Positions 14,152 to 21,211 of a DNA stretch of 21,211 nucleotides are shown piece by piece. The DNA lies in the NCBI GenBank assembly GCA_947653315.1, contig CANTGP010000005.1, positions 1 to 21,211 on the forward strand, written 5' to 3'. The translations under genes and the position numbers were made by a program. The DNA is from an uncultured Lachnospiraceae bacterium. GTDB taxonomy: Bacteria; Bacillota; Clostridia; Lachnospirales; Lachnospiraceae. The stretch's first letter is position 1. The number at the start of each line of letters is the position of its first letter. The notes beneath the pieces are model-generated. The model saw nothing but the letters and a program-made list of their open reading frames with translations, did not search any database and was not told where the DNA came from.

Positions 14152-16182
14152 ATGAAAAATGAAAACGGAAAAAGGGAAGGTAAGGGTAACACATGGAATA
14201 CGAAAGACGAAAATCAGTTTATTAGTATCGAAAAAAAAGTTTCTAAACGATTTGGTCTTGTAGTAAGTCTCTGCTGCATTATACTGGGGGTCATCACATC
14301 CGTATTAAGTTATATTTCCTCCGTCAGTGCAGTTTCGGAAACCATTGACAACACTTCCGAGGTAGCGGCGAACTACGTAGCCGCCTCCTTAAACCAATAC
14401 ATAGCAATAGCCTATGAAACAGGCACCATTGCCCGTTTATCGGATCCGGAACGGACGCCGGAAGAAAAGAATGACATTTTAAGCGTAAAAGTCAAGGAAC
14501 ACAAACTTAACAGCGCATATCTCCTTGACAGCACTGGCAAGGACATTCTTTCCGGCACGGATTTTTCCGACCGCGATTATTTTAAGGAAGCAATGAAAGG
14601 CAATACTTATGTCTCCACACCTGCATACAGTCAGGTCACCGGCCAGGTATCTTTTGCGGTTGCTGCCCCGTTATGGGAAAACGGCGTCGCAGGCTCCAAA
14701 ACCGTGGGCGCCATTGTGTACGTGCCGGACGGAGAAAGTTTAAATAACATTATGCGTTCCATAAGGGTAGGCGAAGGCGGTACCGCTTTTATGACCGATT
14801 CCAAAGGTATCACCATTGCCGACATCAATTCGGAAATTGTCGGCGTGGAGGACTGTCTGGCTCTCGGCGACAGTAACCCCAAGCTCAAAAAATTCAGCGC
14901 CATCTGCCAAAGAATGGTAAACGGGGAAGACGGAACGGGGACATACTCTTACGGGGGCGTAACAAAAATCGTTTCTTATTCGCCGGTACCGGATACGGAA
15001 GGATGGAGCATCGGCGTAGCCGCTGTCAGGAATGAATTTTTGGGTAAATTTTATCTTGCCTTGGGACTTACGGTTGTTTTCGTCATCATCTTTACCATAC
15101 TCGGCATCCAAAACGGTGTCCAATTGGGAAAAGCGGTTGCCAAGCCGATTATCACATCGGTGGACCGCCTGAAACTACTGGCGGCAGGGGATTTCCATTC
15201 CGATTCGCCGGTACCGGAGACCAACGATGAAACGGCAATCCTGATGAACAGCCTCGCAGAAACCATTCAAGACCTGAAAGCCGTTGTTTCCGACATCAGC
15301 AGCCACTTGGCGGAATTGGCGGACGGAAATTTCAAGATTACCATAGACGAAGACTACAAAGGTGATTTTTCGTTGATCAGCACTTCCTTCCGCGATATTA
15401 TATCCTCCTTAAGCGCCGCCATGAAAGAAATTGACGGTAACGCCGAAAGCGTACAAAACGGCTCCAATGATTTAGCCGGCGCTTCACAGTTACTTGCGGA
15501 AGGCGCTACGGACCAGGCAAGCGCCATCGAGGAACTGACGGCAACCATCACGGATATTTCGGAGAAAATACATATTAACGCGGAAAATGCAGAAAAAGCG
15601 AAGAACACCGTGGAAAGCATGAACAGCCGTATCATGGAAAGCAACCGCCAAATGCAGCAGAATACGGAAGCCATGACAAAAATCAAAGACGCTTCCAATA
15701 AGATTGCGGAAATCATCAGCAGCATTGAAGAAATTGCCGACCAGACAAACCTGCTTGCATTAAACGCATCCATCGAGGCGGCAAGGGCAGGAGAGGCAGG
15801 TAAAGGCTTTGCGGTGGTTGCCACGCAGGTTGGTATCCTTGCGGAACAGAGTTCCGAAGCCGCACGAAACACCAACGAACTGATACAGAATGCCATTTCC
15901 GCGGTAGACGACGGAACCAAACTTGCCAAATCCGCTGCGGATTCCCTGATTTCCGTCGTGGACAATGCAAAGGAAGTCAAAGAAGCCATTATCGTCATTG
16001 CGGAAGCCTCCGACAACCAGGCGGAAGCCGCCGCACAGGTAACGCTGGGTATTACCCAAATTGCGGAAGTCGTGGAATCCAACTCCGCAACCTCACAGGA
16101 GTGCGCCGCTTCTTCGGAGGAACTGTCCGGCCAGGCGGATATCTTAAAAGAACTGGTAGGAAGATTCCAGTATTTTGCTTAA
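14152..16182 (+). CDS. Methyl-accepting chemotaxis protein with dCache sensor
   Basis: A transmembrane chemoreceptor of 676 aa in the classic layout. A cytosolic N-tail is followed by TM1 (about 34-56), an extracellular double-Cache domain (about 57-298), TM2 (about 300-322), HAMP (about 325-378), then a second HAMP-like/linker segment and the signalling coiled coil with hairpin tip at about 520-556 ([19 protein letters not shown]). Cache marks are [15 protein letters not shown] and [19 protein letters not shown]. The RxxW/YxxR-type amino-acid-binding motif of dCache_1AA is not evident, so the ligand is open. It should modulate CheA and flagellar rotation. ATG at 14152 with GAGGG 6 nt upstream. 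No C-terminal docking pentapeptide. It follows the PilZ chemoreceptor on the same strand but has its own promoter and a long leader. Confidence 0.95.
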   Translation: MKNENGKREGKGNTWNTKDENQFISIEKKVSKRFGLVVSLCCIILGVITSVLSYISSVSAVSETIDNTSEVAANYVAASLNQYIAIAYETGTIARLSDPERTPEEKNDILSVKVKEHKLNSAYLLDSTGKDILSGTDFSDRDYFKEAMKGNTYVSTPAYSQVTGQVSFAVAAPLWENGVAGSKTVGAIVYVPDGESLNNIMRSIRVGEGGTAFMTDSKGITIADINSEIVGVEDCLALGDSNPKLKKFSAICQRMVNGEDGTGTYSYGGVTKIVSYSPVPDTEGWSIGVAAVRNEFLGKFYLALGLTVVFVIIFTILGIQNGVQLGKAVAKPIITSVDRLKLLAAGDFHSDSPVPETNDETAILMNSLAETIQDLKAVVSDISSHLAELADGNFKITIDEDYKGDFSLISTSFRDIISSLSAAMKEIDGNAESVQNGSNDLAGASQLLAEGATDQASAIEELTATITDISEKIHINAENAEKAKNTVESMNSRIMESNRQMQQNTEAMTKIKDASNKIAEIISSIEEIADQTNLLALNASIEAARAGEAGKGFAVVATQVGILAEQSSEAARNTNELIQNAISAVDDGTKLAKSAADSLISVVDNAKEVKEAIIVIAEASDNQAEAAAQVTLGITQIAEVVESNSATSQECAASSEELSGQADILKELVGRFQYFA

Positions 16183-16195
16183 ACCCGTGTACCAT

Positions 16196-16223
16196 CGAGC
16201 AGGGAAGGCATCTTCCCTACTCG
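16196..16223 (+). other. Stem-loop after the chemoreceptor gene
   Basis: CGAG-C-AGGGAAG (16196-16207) pairs with CTTCCCT-A-CTCG (16212-16223) around a GCAT loop: 11 bp with one C/A mismatch. No T-run follows. It is the first of three stem-loops in the convergent intergenic region. Confidence 0.5.
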
Positions 16224-16227
16224 CGCG

Positions 16228-16271
16228 CCGGGCACCCGCCGGCTCCGCCGTCATTTTCCTTGGGGTGCCCG
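16228..16271. other. Second GC-rich stem-loop in the convergent region
   Basis: CGGGCACCC (16228-16236) and GGGTGCCCG (16263-16271) are perfectly complementary over 9 bp, with a 26-nt loop. It sits between the first stem-loop and the terminator and has no T-run of its own. Confidence 0.45.
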
Positions 16272-16279
16272 TGTGCACA

Positions 16280-16314
16280 AAAAAGAGGGAGACCGCACAC
16301 GTCTCCCTCTTTTT
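16280..16314. terminator. Bidirectional Rho-independent terminator
   Basis: AAAAAGAGGGAGAC (16280-16293), loop CGCACAC, GTCTCCCTCTTTTT (16301-16314): a perfect 14-bp stem with A-run and T-run on both sides. It lies between the convergent chemoreceptor (plus, stop at 16182) and DUF4317-like gene (minus, stop at 16353) and should end both transcripts. Confidence 0.9.
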
Positions 16315-16352
16315 CGCTTTTCCGGCACCGCCTGTATGGAATCCGGCGTAAT

Positions 16353-16982
16353 TCAAGAAAACAGCAGTTTATGCAGCGCCCCGGCATAAGGCGATGTTCC
16401 GTCCGCCGCAAACACATCAATCCGGTCCGCGTCGCTGCTTCTGTCCTTAAACGCAGGGAACAGGAACCCGCATTCCGGCTCTCCCGCCTCATAATCCCCG
16501 CTTACCGGACAGACCGTACAAATAATAAACCGGTAAACTTCCTCCGATTCCCAAAGACTCTCCTTATCCTCCGCCTTTAAAGGCACATCATAGCTTCCAT
16601 GAAAGAAATAAACGGCATAACCGCTGCCTGTTTGGCACGCTTTCCCAAATTCCTCATAAAATACATCCAGCATGGCATCATTTTTCAGTCCGCATTCCAT
16701 AAGCGCCATCAGCATCTTCCAAATACTGCCCGGCTTCTTATCCTTCTCCCCAAACAGATATTCCTTCAAGCGTACATTCGTCTCCGAAAACGGCACTGCC
16801 TTTGCAATCGCTAAATGAAATTGCCGGTCCTTTGCCGACAACTTTTGGAAATGCTTATTAAAAGTCCCGTCCACAAAACCTTCCCCGTCCAAATACGCAC
16901 CCGCAATCCGGTCAAAACAATTCCGTTTTAAGGTCATGCGCCTGGTCAGTTCCAGCATATCCTCACGGTTTATTTTTTCCAT
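16353..16982 (-). CDS. DUF4317-like protein
   Basis: A soluble protein of 209 aa of unknown function. It resembles the short form of DUF4317 proteins, known mainly from Clostridia: a basic N-terminal LTRRMTLKRNCFDRIAGAYLD, then FNKHFQKLSAKDRQFHLAIAKAVPF, KPGSIWKMLMALMECGL and a C-terminal beta-rich part with YAVYFFHGSYDVP and CTVCPVSGDYEAGEPECGFLFP. The ATG at 16988 has GAGGGAG directly against it, too close; the second ATG at 16982 has that site at 6 nt and is preferred. It starts about 20 nt after the receiver protein and is the last gene of a probable kinase-receiver-DUF4317 operon that ends in a strong terminator. A link to the phosphorelay is inference from position only. Confidence 0.78.
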   Translation of the reverse strand: MEKINREDMLELTRRMTLKRNCFDRIAGAYLDGEGFVDGTFNKHFQKLSAKDRQFHLAIAKAVPFSETNVRLKEYLFGEKDKKPGSIWKMLMALMECGLKNDAMLDVFYEEFGKACQTGSGYAVYFFHGSYDVPLKAEDKESLWESEEVYRFIICTVCPVSGDYEAGEPECGFLFPAFKDRSSDADRIDVFAADGTSPYAGALHKLLFS

Positions 16983-17002
16983 ATTCATCTCCCTCGTCTA
17001 TA

Positions 17003-17380
17003 TTATCTGCCCTTTTTTAAAAGGCTCTCAATCCGTTCATGCAAATCCTGTACGACAAAGGGTTTCAGGATATAGTTGTCCGCACCTACCATAAAACTCT
17101 CCATTACCGTATGCTTATCGCTCTGCGATGTCAGCATAATCACGGGAATATCCCGGCAATTCTCCATTTCACGGATTTCCCGCAGCGTCTCAACGCCGTC
17201 TTTTAACGCCATCTGCACATCCAAAAGAATTAAATCCGGCCTGTTCTTTTTTAAATATTGCAAAGCACGGACACCTGAATTTAAGGGAGTCACCTCATAT
17301 TTCTCTTTTAGTGCCTGTTCAATCGTTGCCAAACTGATACTGTTATCATCCACTGCCAGTATTTTATACTTATCCGCCAT
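17003..17380 (-). CDS. Receiver-only response regulator (CheY-like)
   Basis: A stand-alone receiver domain of 125 aa. Visible are the acidic pair in AVDDN (D11-D12 region), phospho-acceptor D54 in LILLDVQM, the switch residue in MLTSQ and the lysine in LKPF. No DNA-binding or enzyme domain follows. The ATG at 17380 has a strong AGGAGG overlapping the end of the kinase gene; the gap is 12 nt, so the two are translationally close and co-transcribed. Given the C-terminal Hpt of the kinase, this is the likely final phosphate acceptor of the relay. It could act by protein contact, like CheY or Spo0F, or as a phosphate sink. The partner downstream is unknown. Confidence 0.95.
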   Translation of the reverse strand: MADKYKILAVDDNSISLATIEQALKEKYEVTPLNSGVRALQYLKKNRPDLILLDVQMALKDGVETLREIREMENCRDIPVIMLTSQSDKHTVMESFMVGADNYILKPFVVQDLHERIESLLKKGR

Positions 17381-17392
17381 CTCTTTTTCCTC

Positions 17393-20275
17393 CTACCTTA
17401 TCCGCCCTATCAGTTCATGCAGCATTTGTTCTGCCGCATCATCCTCATATAATTTTAGCAGTCCCCTTATTTCCCCAAGCGCCGTTTCCACATCGGCTTC
17501 CAGCCGGTATTCCATCATTTCATCCAATTTCCGGGCACAGTCCTTTGCCCGGAAATCTTCCAGGCTCTCCAATGCCGCTTCCAATCCCTGCAGCAATTCC
17601 GTCTTTCCCATTTCTGCTTCTGCCTTTGGTTTCGATTCCGTATCTTTTTCCTGCACCGTTGCGGAATCCGCAGTGCGGTTCGCTTCCAAATACTTCCGGA
17701 TATGCCCTAACTGTTCCCCGTATTCTTCCAAAAGTTTGGATACATGATGATCCACAAAGGAATAATCGCCCCTGTTTACCGCCTTTTCCTGCTCCTTCGC
17801 CATGCTTGAAATCCGCATCGCACCCACATTCGCGGAGGCACTCTTTAAACCATGCACCTCTATGCCATAGCCTTTATAATCCTTTTCTTCCCATAACTCC
17901 TGCAGAACCTTCCGCTTACGCTTCCCGTCCAGACAATACAGCTCCAAAAGCTCCCTGTATTCTTCCAAACTGCCGGAATAATGCCCCGCCATTTCGTCCG
18001 TGTCTATCCCTTCGATAATCACTTTTTTTAATATGTCACTGTCGGACTGCAGGCTATCCGTCCACGAATCACACGCCACCCGTTCTTCTTCCGGTATCCA
18101 TTTCAAAAGTACCATATGCATGGCCCTCCGGTCAATCGGTTTCGTAATAAAATCCTGAAAACCGTTTGCCAAAAAATTCTCACGGACACCTTCCATTGCA
18201 TTGGCGGTCAATGCAATGATCACGGGCAGCTTCCCGTTTTCCCCACAATCATTCCGTATATTTTGCACTGCCTCGATTCCATCCATCATGGGCATCATAT
18301 GATCCATGAAAATAATGTCAAACCGCGTCCTCCGGACAAGCTCTATCGCTTCCATTCCGCTTTCCGCCTCGGTAATTTCCAAACCATAAGTTTGTAAAAA
18401 TGACCTTGCGACCCTCCGGTTAATCAGGTTGTCGTCCACCACCAATACTTTACATCCCTTCGCCGTAAACGGCTCCAACGGTTCTTCCTTCCTGCCTTCC
18501 TGCTCAGGAACTTCGGACAAAGGTCTGGCATCCGCGATTTTCTGCAGAATCTCCACGATAAACACGGACCCCTCACCGTACACGCTCTCCACCCTAATCG
18601 TACCCTGCATCAGTTCCACCAAACGTTTTGTAATGGAGAGTCCAAGCCCTGTTCCTTCCGCCCCCCTGTTTCTCTTGGCGTCAAGCTGTTTAAAATTCTC
18701 AAAAATTCTTTCGATATCTTCCTCACGGATTCCGCAGCCGGTATCCTCCACCCGGAAAACCAAACGCTCCTCATCCTCTTTTTCCCCATGCATACCCGAC
18801 ACGGAAATTTTTACATGTCCCTTTTTCGTAAACTTCAAGGCATTGTTCAGCAGATTAATCAAAATCTGCTTGATTCTGCTTTCGTCCCCCATATAGCAGC
18901 AGGGAATCGTCATGTCATACTCGCTTTCCACCATAAGCCCGCGCTGTGAGGCCACAATGTCCATCATGTTCAGCACTTCGCCAACCAGGGATTTCACATG
19001 ATACTGTGCCGGTACCAGTTCCATTTTTCCCGCTTCCACTTTTGACAGATCAAGAATATCATTGATCAATGCCAGCAGATTATGGGCGGATGCCTTAATA
19101 TCACAGGCATATCCGTACACCTTGCGCCCTACGCTTTCCTCCATAATAATGTCGCTCAATCCGACAATGGCATTCATCGGTGTACGGATTTCATGGGACA
19201 TATTGGCAAGAAATGCACTTTTGGCAGTATTGGCCTGCTCCGCCTGTTCCCGCACGCGCGTAATTTCCTCTATATGCTTCCTGGTTTCCGTCACGTCCAA
19301 AATAAGAATCACATACCCCTTGTTCTCCCCGAATTTATCCGTAATCCGTTTCACATGCCCTTGGTAAAAACTGCCGTTCAGGCAAAATTCCCCTTTCCCG
19401 TCACCGTCCAGCATATTCTGCGGAAAACCATCCAATTCCACGATATGCTTTCCGCATGCACGGGGGGTTAATTCCTGAAAAATTCCTGCTGCCGCAGGGT
19501 TATAGCTGACAATCCGCCCATGTTCGTCTATTGCGATGACACCGTCACTCATACTGTGAAGCAGAATACCGGAAGCCAGGCTGCCAAAATCATAGACCTT
19601 TCTGCTCCAAATCAATATGGCCACGCTCGAAAGAACCAGACCCAGCACAGGAGGCGTAAGGTCATACACCGACGTTACTTTCATGACATATGCGCACAAT
19701 GCCATCACCGGCAGAAAGGAAAGTGCGAGTATCAGCCGATACCTCCGGTCCGCCGCATAATCCGGCTTTTTCATGCATACACGGATCAGGGCATACAGCG
19801 TAAACGCATAAGGGATAATCGTACCGCATAACATGAAAACCCAATAACCCGGTCCGTATTCCAAACTCAAATATCCATGGCCTTCCGGCGTATACAGCCA
19901 CTCCACCCGTTTGTAATAAAAAGTATGTAAATCACAGGTAAAAACAAGCCCCAAAACAATAAAATCAGCAATCTTTATCAGATTTAAAAGTTTAGCTGGC
20001 GCCTTCTCAAAGCAATAACTGAATATAAAATAGCAATAACTAATCGGAACCGCCAGCGACCCAAAATACTGTACCTTTACCGCAACCATGGCAGCTTCTA
20101 CCGTAGGCGCCGTCAGTTCCAGCAAATATCCGGCATTCTGTATCAGAGCGCCAATCAAAAAATACTGCATGAGTTTCTGTTCCCTGGAACCATCCCCCTT
20201 CAGAACAAGAAATAATGCAAACAATAACACACCGATACTAAAAATACCAAGTCCCATAAATACGAAATCCGCCAT
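17393..20275 (-). CDS. Hybrid sensor histidine kinase, 7TM-PAS-HisKA-HATPase-REC-Hpt
   Basis: A 960-aa membrane hybrid kinase carrying a complete internal phosphorelay. Residues 1 to about 225 form seven membrane helices of the histidine-kinase N-terminal 7TM type. A PAS domain follows (about 235-335, SDGVIAIDEHGRIVSYNPAA). HisKA has H361 in NMSHEIRTPMN. HATPase shows LINLLNNALKFT (N-box), DTGCGI and GTGLGLSI (G-boxes). The receiver has VVDDN, D658 in IFMDHMMP and the lysine in ITKPI. The C-terminal Hpt has H808 in VHGLKSAS. The expected path is H361-D658-H808-D54 of the next gene's product. The ATG at 20275 has only a weak site (GACGG). Two promoter candidates lie upstream. The signal is unknown; the 7TM part suggests a small or membrane-soluble ligand. 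Confidence 0.96.
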   Translation of the reverse strand: MADFVFMGLGIFSIGVLLFALFLVLKGDGSREQKLMQYFLIGALIQNAGYLLELTAPTVEAAMVAVKVQYFGSLAVPISYCYFIFSYCFEKAPAKLLNLIKIADFIVLGLVFTCDLHTFYYKRVEWLYTPEGHGYLSLEYGPGYWVFMLCGTIIPYAFTLYALIRVCMKKPDYAADRRYRLILALSFLPVMALCAYVMKVTSVYDLTPPVLGLVLSSVAILIWSRKVYDFGSLASGILLHSMSDGVIAIDEHGRIVSYNPAAAGIFQELTPRACGKHIVELDGFPQNMLDGDGKGEFCLNGSFYQGHVKRITDKFGENKGYVILILDVTETRKHIEEITRVREQAEQANTAKSAFLANMSHEIRTPMNAIVGLSDIIMEESVGRKVYGYACDIKASAHNLLALINDILDLSKVEAGKMELVPAQYHVKSLVGEVLNMMDIVASQRGLMVESEYDMTIPCCYMGDESRIKQILINLLNNALKFTKKGHVKISVSGMHGEKEDEERLVFRVEDTGCGIREEDIERIFENFKQLDAKRNRGAEGTGLGLSITKRLVELMQGTIRVESVYGEGSVFIVEILQKIADARPLSEVPEQEGRKEEPLEPFTAKGCKVLVVDDNLINRRVARSFLQTYGLEITEAESGMEAIELVRRTRFDIIFMDHMMPMMDGIEAVQNIRNDCGENGKLPVIIALTANAMEGVRENFLANGFQDFITKPIDRRAMHMVLLKWIPEEERVACDSWTDSLQSDSDILKKVIIEGIDTDEMAGHYSGSLEEYRELLELYCLDGKRKRKVLQELWEEKDYKGYGIEVHGLKSASANVGAMRISSMAKEQEKAVNRGDYSFVDHHVSKLLEEYGEQLGHIRKYLEANRTADSATVQEKDTESKPKAEAEMGKTELLQGLEAALESLEDFRAKDCARKLDEMMEYRLEADVETALGEIRGLLKLYEDDAAEQMLHELIGRIR

Positions 20276-20305
20276 TTTCCGTCACCACACAACCTATTAT
20301 TTCTT

Positions 20306-20330
20306 CCCGGCATCATAATCCCGGCATCAT
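20306..20330. repeat. Tandem direct repeat in the kinase leader
   Basis: CCCGGCATCAT occurs at 20306-20316 and again at 20320-20330, a 14-bp period. On the coding strand it reads ATGATGCCGGG twice, 31-60 nt before the kinase ATG, in the expected 5' leader. It may be a regulator or RNA-protein binding site, or a chance duplication. Confidence 0.45.
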
Positions 20331-20372
20331 TAAGCAGCCGTATTTACATCACATACCTGCCGCCTGCTTATA

Positions 20373-20401
20373 AGTATATCCTGAAAAACGATTTCCCTCA
20401 A
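20373..20401 (-). promoter_or_regulatory. Promoter P1 of the kinase operon
   Basis: On the minus strand TTGAGG (20401-20396), 17 nt, TATACT (20378-20373). The transcript would start near 20366, about 90 nt ahead of the kinase ATG. Confidence 0.55.
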
Positions 20402-20484
20402 TACCTTTTCCCGGATTTTCCAATACAATTCCAGCCCTCCGTCACATATATTTTTCCCTAAAATACCGATTTAGATTTCCAAAT

Positions 20485-20512
20485 ATTATAAAGCACACAT
20501 GACTTTTACCAA
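20485..20512 (-). promoter_or_regulatory. Promoter P2, further upstream
   Basis: On the minus strand TTGGTA (20512-20507), 16 nt, TATAAT (20490-20485). It could serve as a second promoter for the kinase operon with a leader near 200 nt, or for an unseen short RNA. Confidence 0.4.
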
Positions 20513-20567
20513 TATCCCTGCACCAAACAAACCGGAACAAATCAACGGTCTGTCTTTTCCAATACGG

Positions 20568-20735
20568 CTAAATACGCTCCCGTTTTCCACCCGCTTCTTT
20601 CCAATCACTCAGATAAGCCGGATTCCCCCTCTCATCCTCCAGCTTCGCCAGCTCCTCCATCGCCTTCAATCCCCCTTGTGTCAAGTTAGTGACACGAACT
20701 TTTTTATAATTTATGATACTGCAAAAATTACATTT
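20568..20735 (-). pseudogene. Orphan coding remnant or small ORF
   Basis: On the minus strand a 55-codon open frame runs from just after a TAG at 20738 to a TAG at 20570. Its last 30 residues (MEELAKLEDERGNPAYLSDW..., then KEAGGKRERI) have protein-like composition and a GC-rich, coding-like third position. The first part is AT-rich, overlaps the 3' end of the nuclease gene and is not protein-like. An ATG at 20660 follows GGGGGATTGAAGGCG. This is either the 3' end of a gene cut off by rearrangement or a tiny gene. Product not recognised. Confidence 0.3.
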
Positions 20736-21211
20736 CTATTTTTTCTATCCTACATTGATGTTTTCTGCTTTTCTTCTCATAATTGATTCCGACAAGCAAA
20801 ATATTTCCTTTATACTCTTTAAGGGCTGACACATATCCTTTACTTTTAATCTGACTGATTGCTCCTTCTGCGGTTTTATCCCATTTTAGTTCCACAATCA
20901 ATGCCGGATTTAAAGATGTACGTTTAGGAAGGAAAACCATATCGGCAAATCCATTTCCTGTCGGCAATTCTCTTACAAGAGTATAATCTCTGCATGCACT
21001 ATAATATGCCAGCGCAATCACACTGCTCAAAGAAATCTCATTGTTATATATCAGACTGGAAGAACTTTGCATATGGACTTCTTGTATCATCTGTGCCACA
21101 GCTTTTTCGTTCATCTCCAAAGTTGCCTTAAGTAAAGCTTCCGATGCATCAACCGCCTTTATTACTTCTTCCCACCCATCATTTCTAATCGCTCGCAAAA
21201 AAACACTCCTC
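20728..21211 (-). CDS. PD-(D/E)XK nuclease domain protein, 3' part (runs off the window)
   Basis: The C-terminal 160 or so residues of a longer protein. The frame is open to the right edge, and the first start-like codon (TTG at 21198) sits within conserved sequence (FLRAIRNDGWEEVIKAVDA). The C-terminus has the nuclease-fold motif seen in PF08011: E in VRELPTGNG, D in FADMVFLPKR and E-x-K in ALIVELKW, followed by a helix AISQIKSKGYVSALKEYKG. In this family the domain usually follows an AAA-ATPase-like domain (PF09820) in proteins of roughly 500-600 aa, common in several copies in Clostridia and Bacteroidetes and of unknown function. Base composition is more AT-rich than the rest of the window, which hints at transfer. 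Confidence 0.85.
   Translation of the reverse strand, partial: RSVFLRAIRNDGWEEVIKAVDASEALLKATLEMNEKAVAQMIQEVHMQSSSSLIYNNEISLSSVIALAYYSACRDYTLVRELPTGNGFADMVFLPKRTSLNPALIVELKWDKTAEGAISQIKSKGYVSALKEYKGNILLVGINYEKKSRKHQCRIEKIEM

Larger units (their letters stand above)
20276..20727. other. Gene-poor region upstream of the hybrid kinase
   Basis: 452 nt without an intact gene. It contains two minus-strand promoter candidates, a tandem 11-bp direct repeat at 20306-20330, a remnant-like open frame at 20568-20735 and a small dyad GTGTCA-AGTTAG-TGACAC (20678-20695). A plus-strand open frame at 20499-20786 has no ribosome binding site and runs through the nuclease gene, so it is not called. Confidence 0.5.

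Noticed and set aside
20678..20706. GTGTCA-AGTTAG-TGACAC plus T-run as a plus-strand terminator
   Set aside because: The stem is short and no plus-strand gene precedes it; it is mentioned only as a possible junction mark.

Overview
The window looks like a chromosomal segment from an endospore-forming, probably motile, carbohydrate-using member of the Clostridia, most likely family Lachnospiraceae. The pointers are a spore-maturation protein SpmB, a DUF4317-type protein, a Clostridia-style arabinose operon, a split LacL/LacM beta-galactosidase, two chemoreceptors and strong AGGAGG-type ribosome binding sites. The genus cannot be fixed from the sequence alone. No rRNA, tRNA, CRISPR array, phage gene or intact insertion sequence was found.

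Layout. (1) 200-4500, minus strand: arabinose operon araA - ribulokinase - araD, with stem-loops between kinase and araD, a terminator after araD, and a promoter/operator region (4234-4575) carrying repeated AGTTGTACTATT elements. (2) 4568-5700: a small membrane-anchored Mrr-like nuclease (minus) divergent from a single-domain bacteriohemerythrin (plus). (3) 5710-10580, minus: a probable lac operon, lacL - lacM (17-bp overlap) - a PF09818-type ABC-class ATPase with a Gly/Arg-rich insert, with a good promoter just ahead of lacL. (4) 10643-11523, minus: spmB without spmA, and a small unknown gene, separated by a clear terminator. spmB has no ordinary start codon at its best ribosome binding site. 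(5) 11738-16182, plus: two methyl-accepting chemotaxis proteins. The first is a multi-spanning membrane protein ending in a YcgR-like/PilZ module, so probably c-di-GMP responsive. The second has a dCache sensor and is preceded by a 240-nt leader with mutually exclusive base-pairing options. (6) 16353-20275, minus: a likely three-gene operon of a 7TM hybrid histidine kinase (HisKA-HATPase-REC-Hpt), a receiver-only response regulator and a DUF4317-like protein. (7) 20276-21211: a non-coding stretch with promoters for the kinase, an orphan coding remnant, and the 3' part of a PD-(D/E)XK nuclease-domain gene that runs off the right edge.

How the parts fit. Regions 1 and 3 feed plant-derived sugars (L-arabinose, beta-galactosides) into central metabolism. 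Regions 5 and 6 are signalling: two chemoreceptors that should act on a CheA/CheW array encoded elsewhere, and a complete His-Asp-His-Asp phosphorelay whose last receiver has no output domain. The observations most worth following are the switch-like leader of the dCache chemoreceptor, the PilZ chemoreceptor, the kinase/receiver/DUF4317 operon, the odd spmB start and the repeated operator element around the ara promoter.
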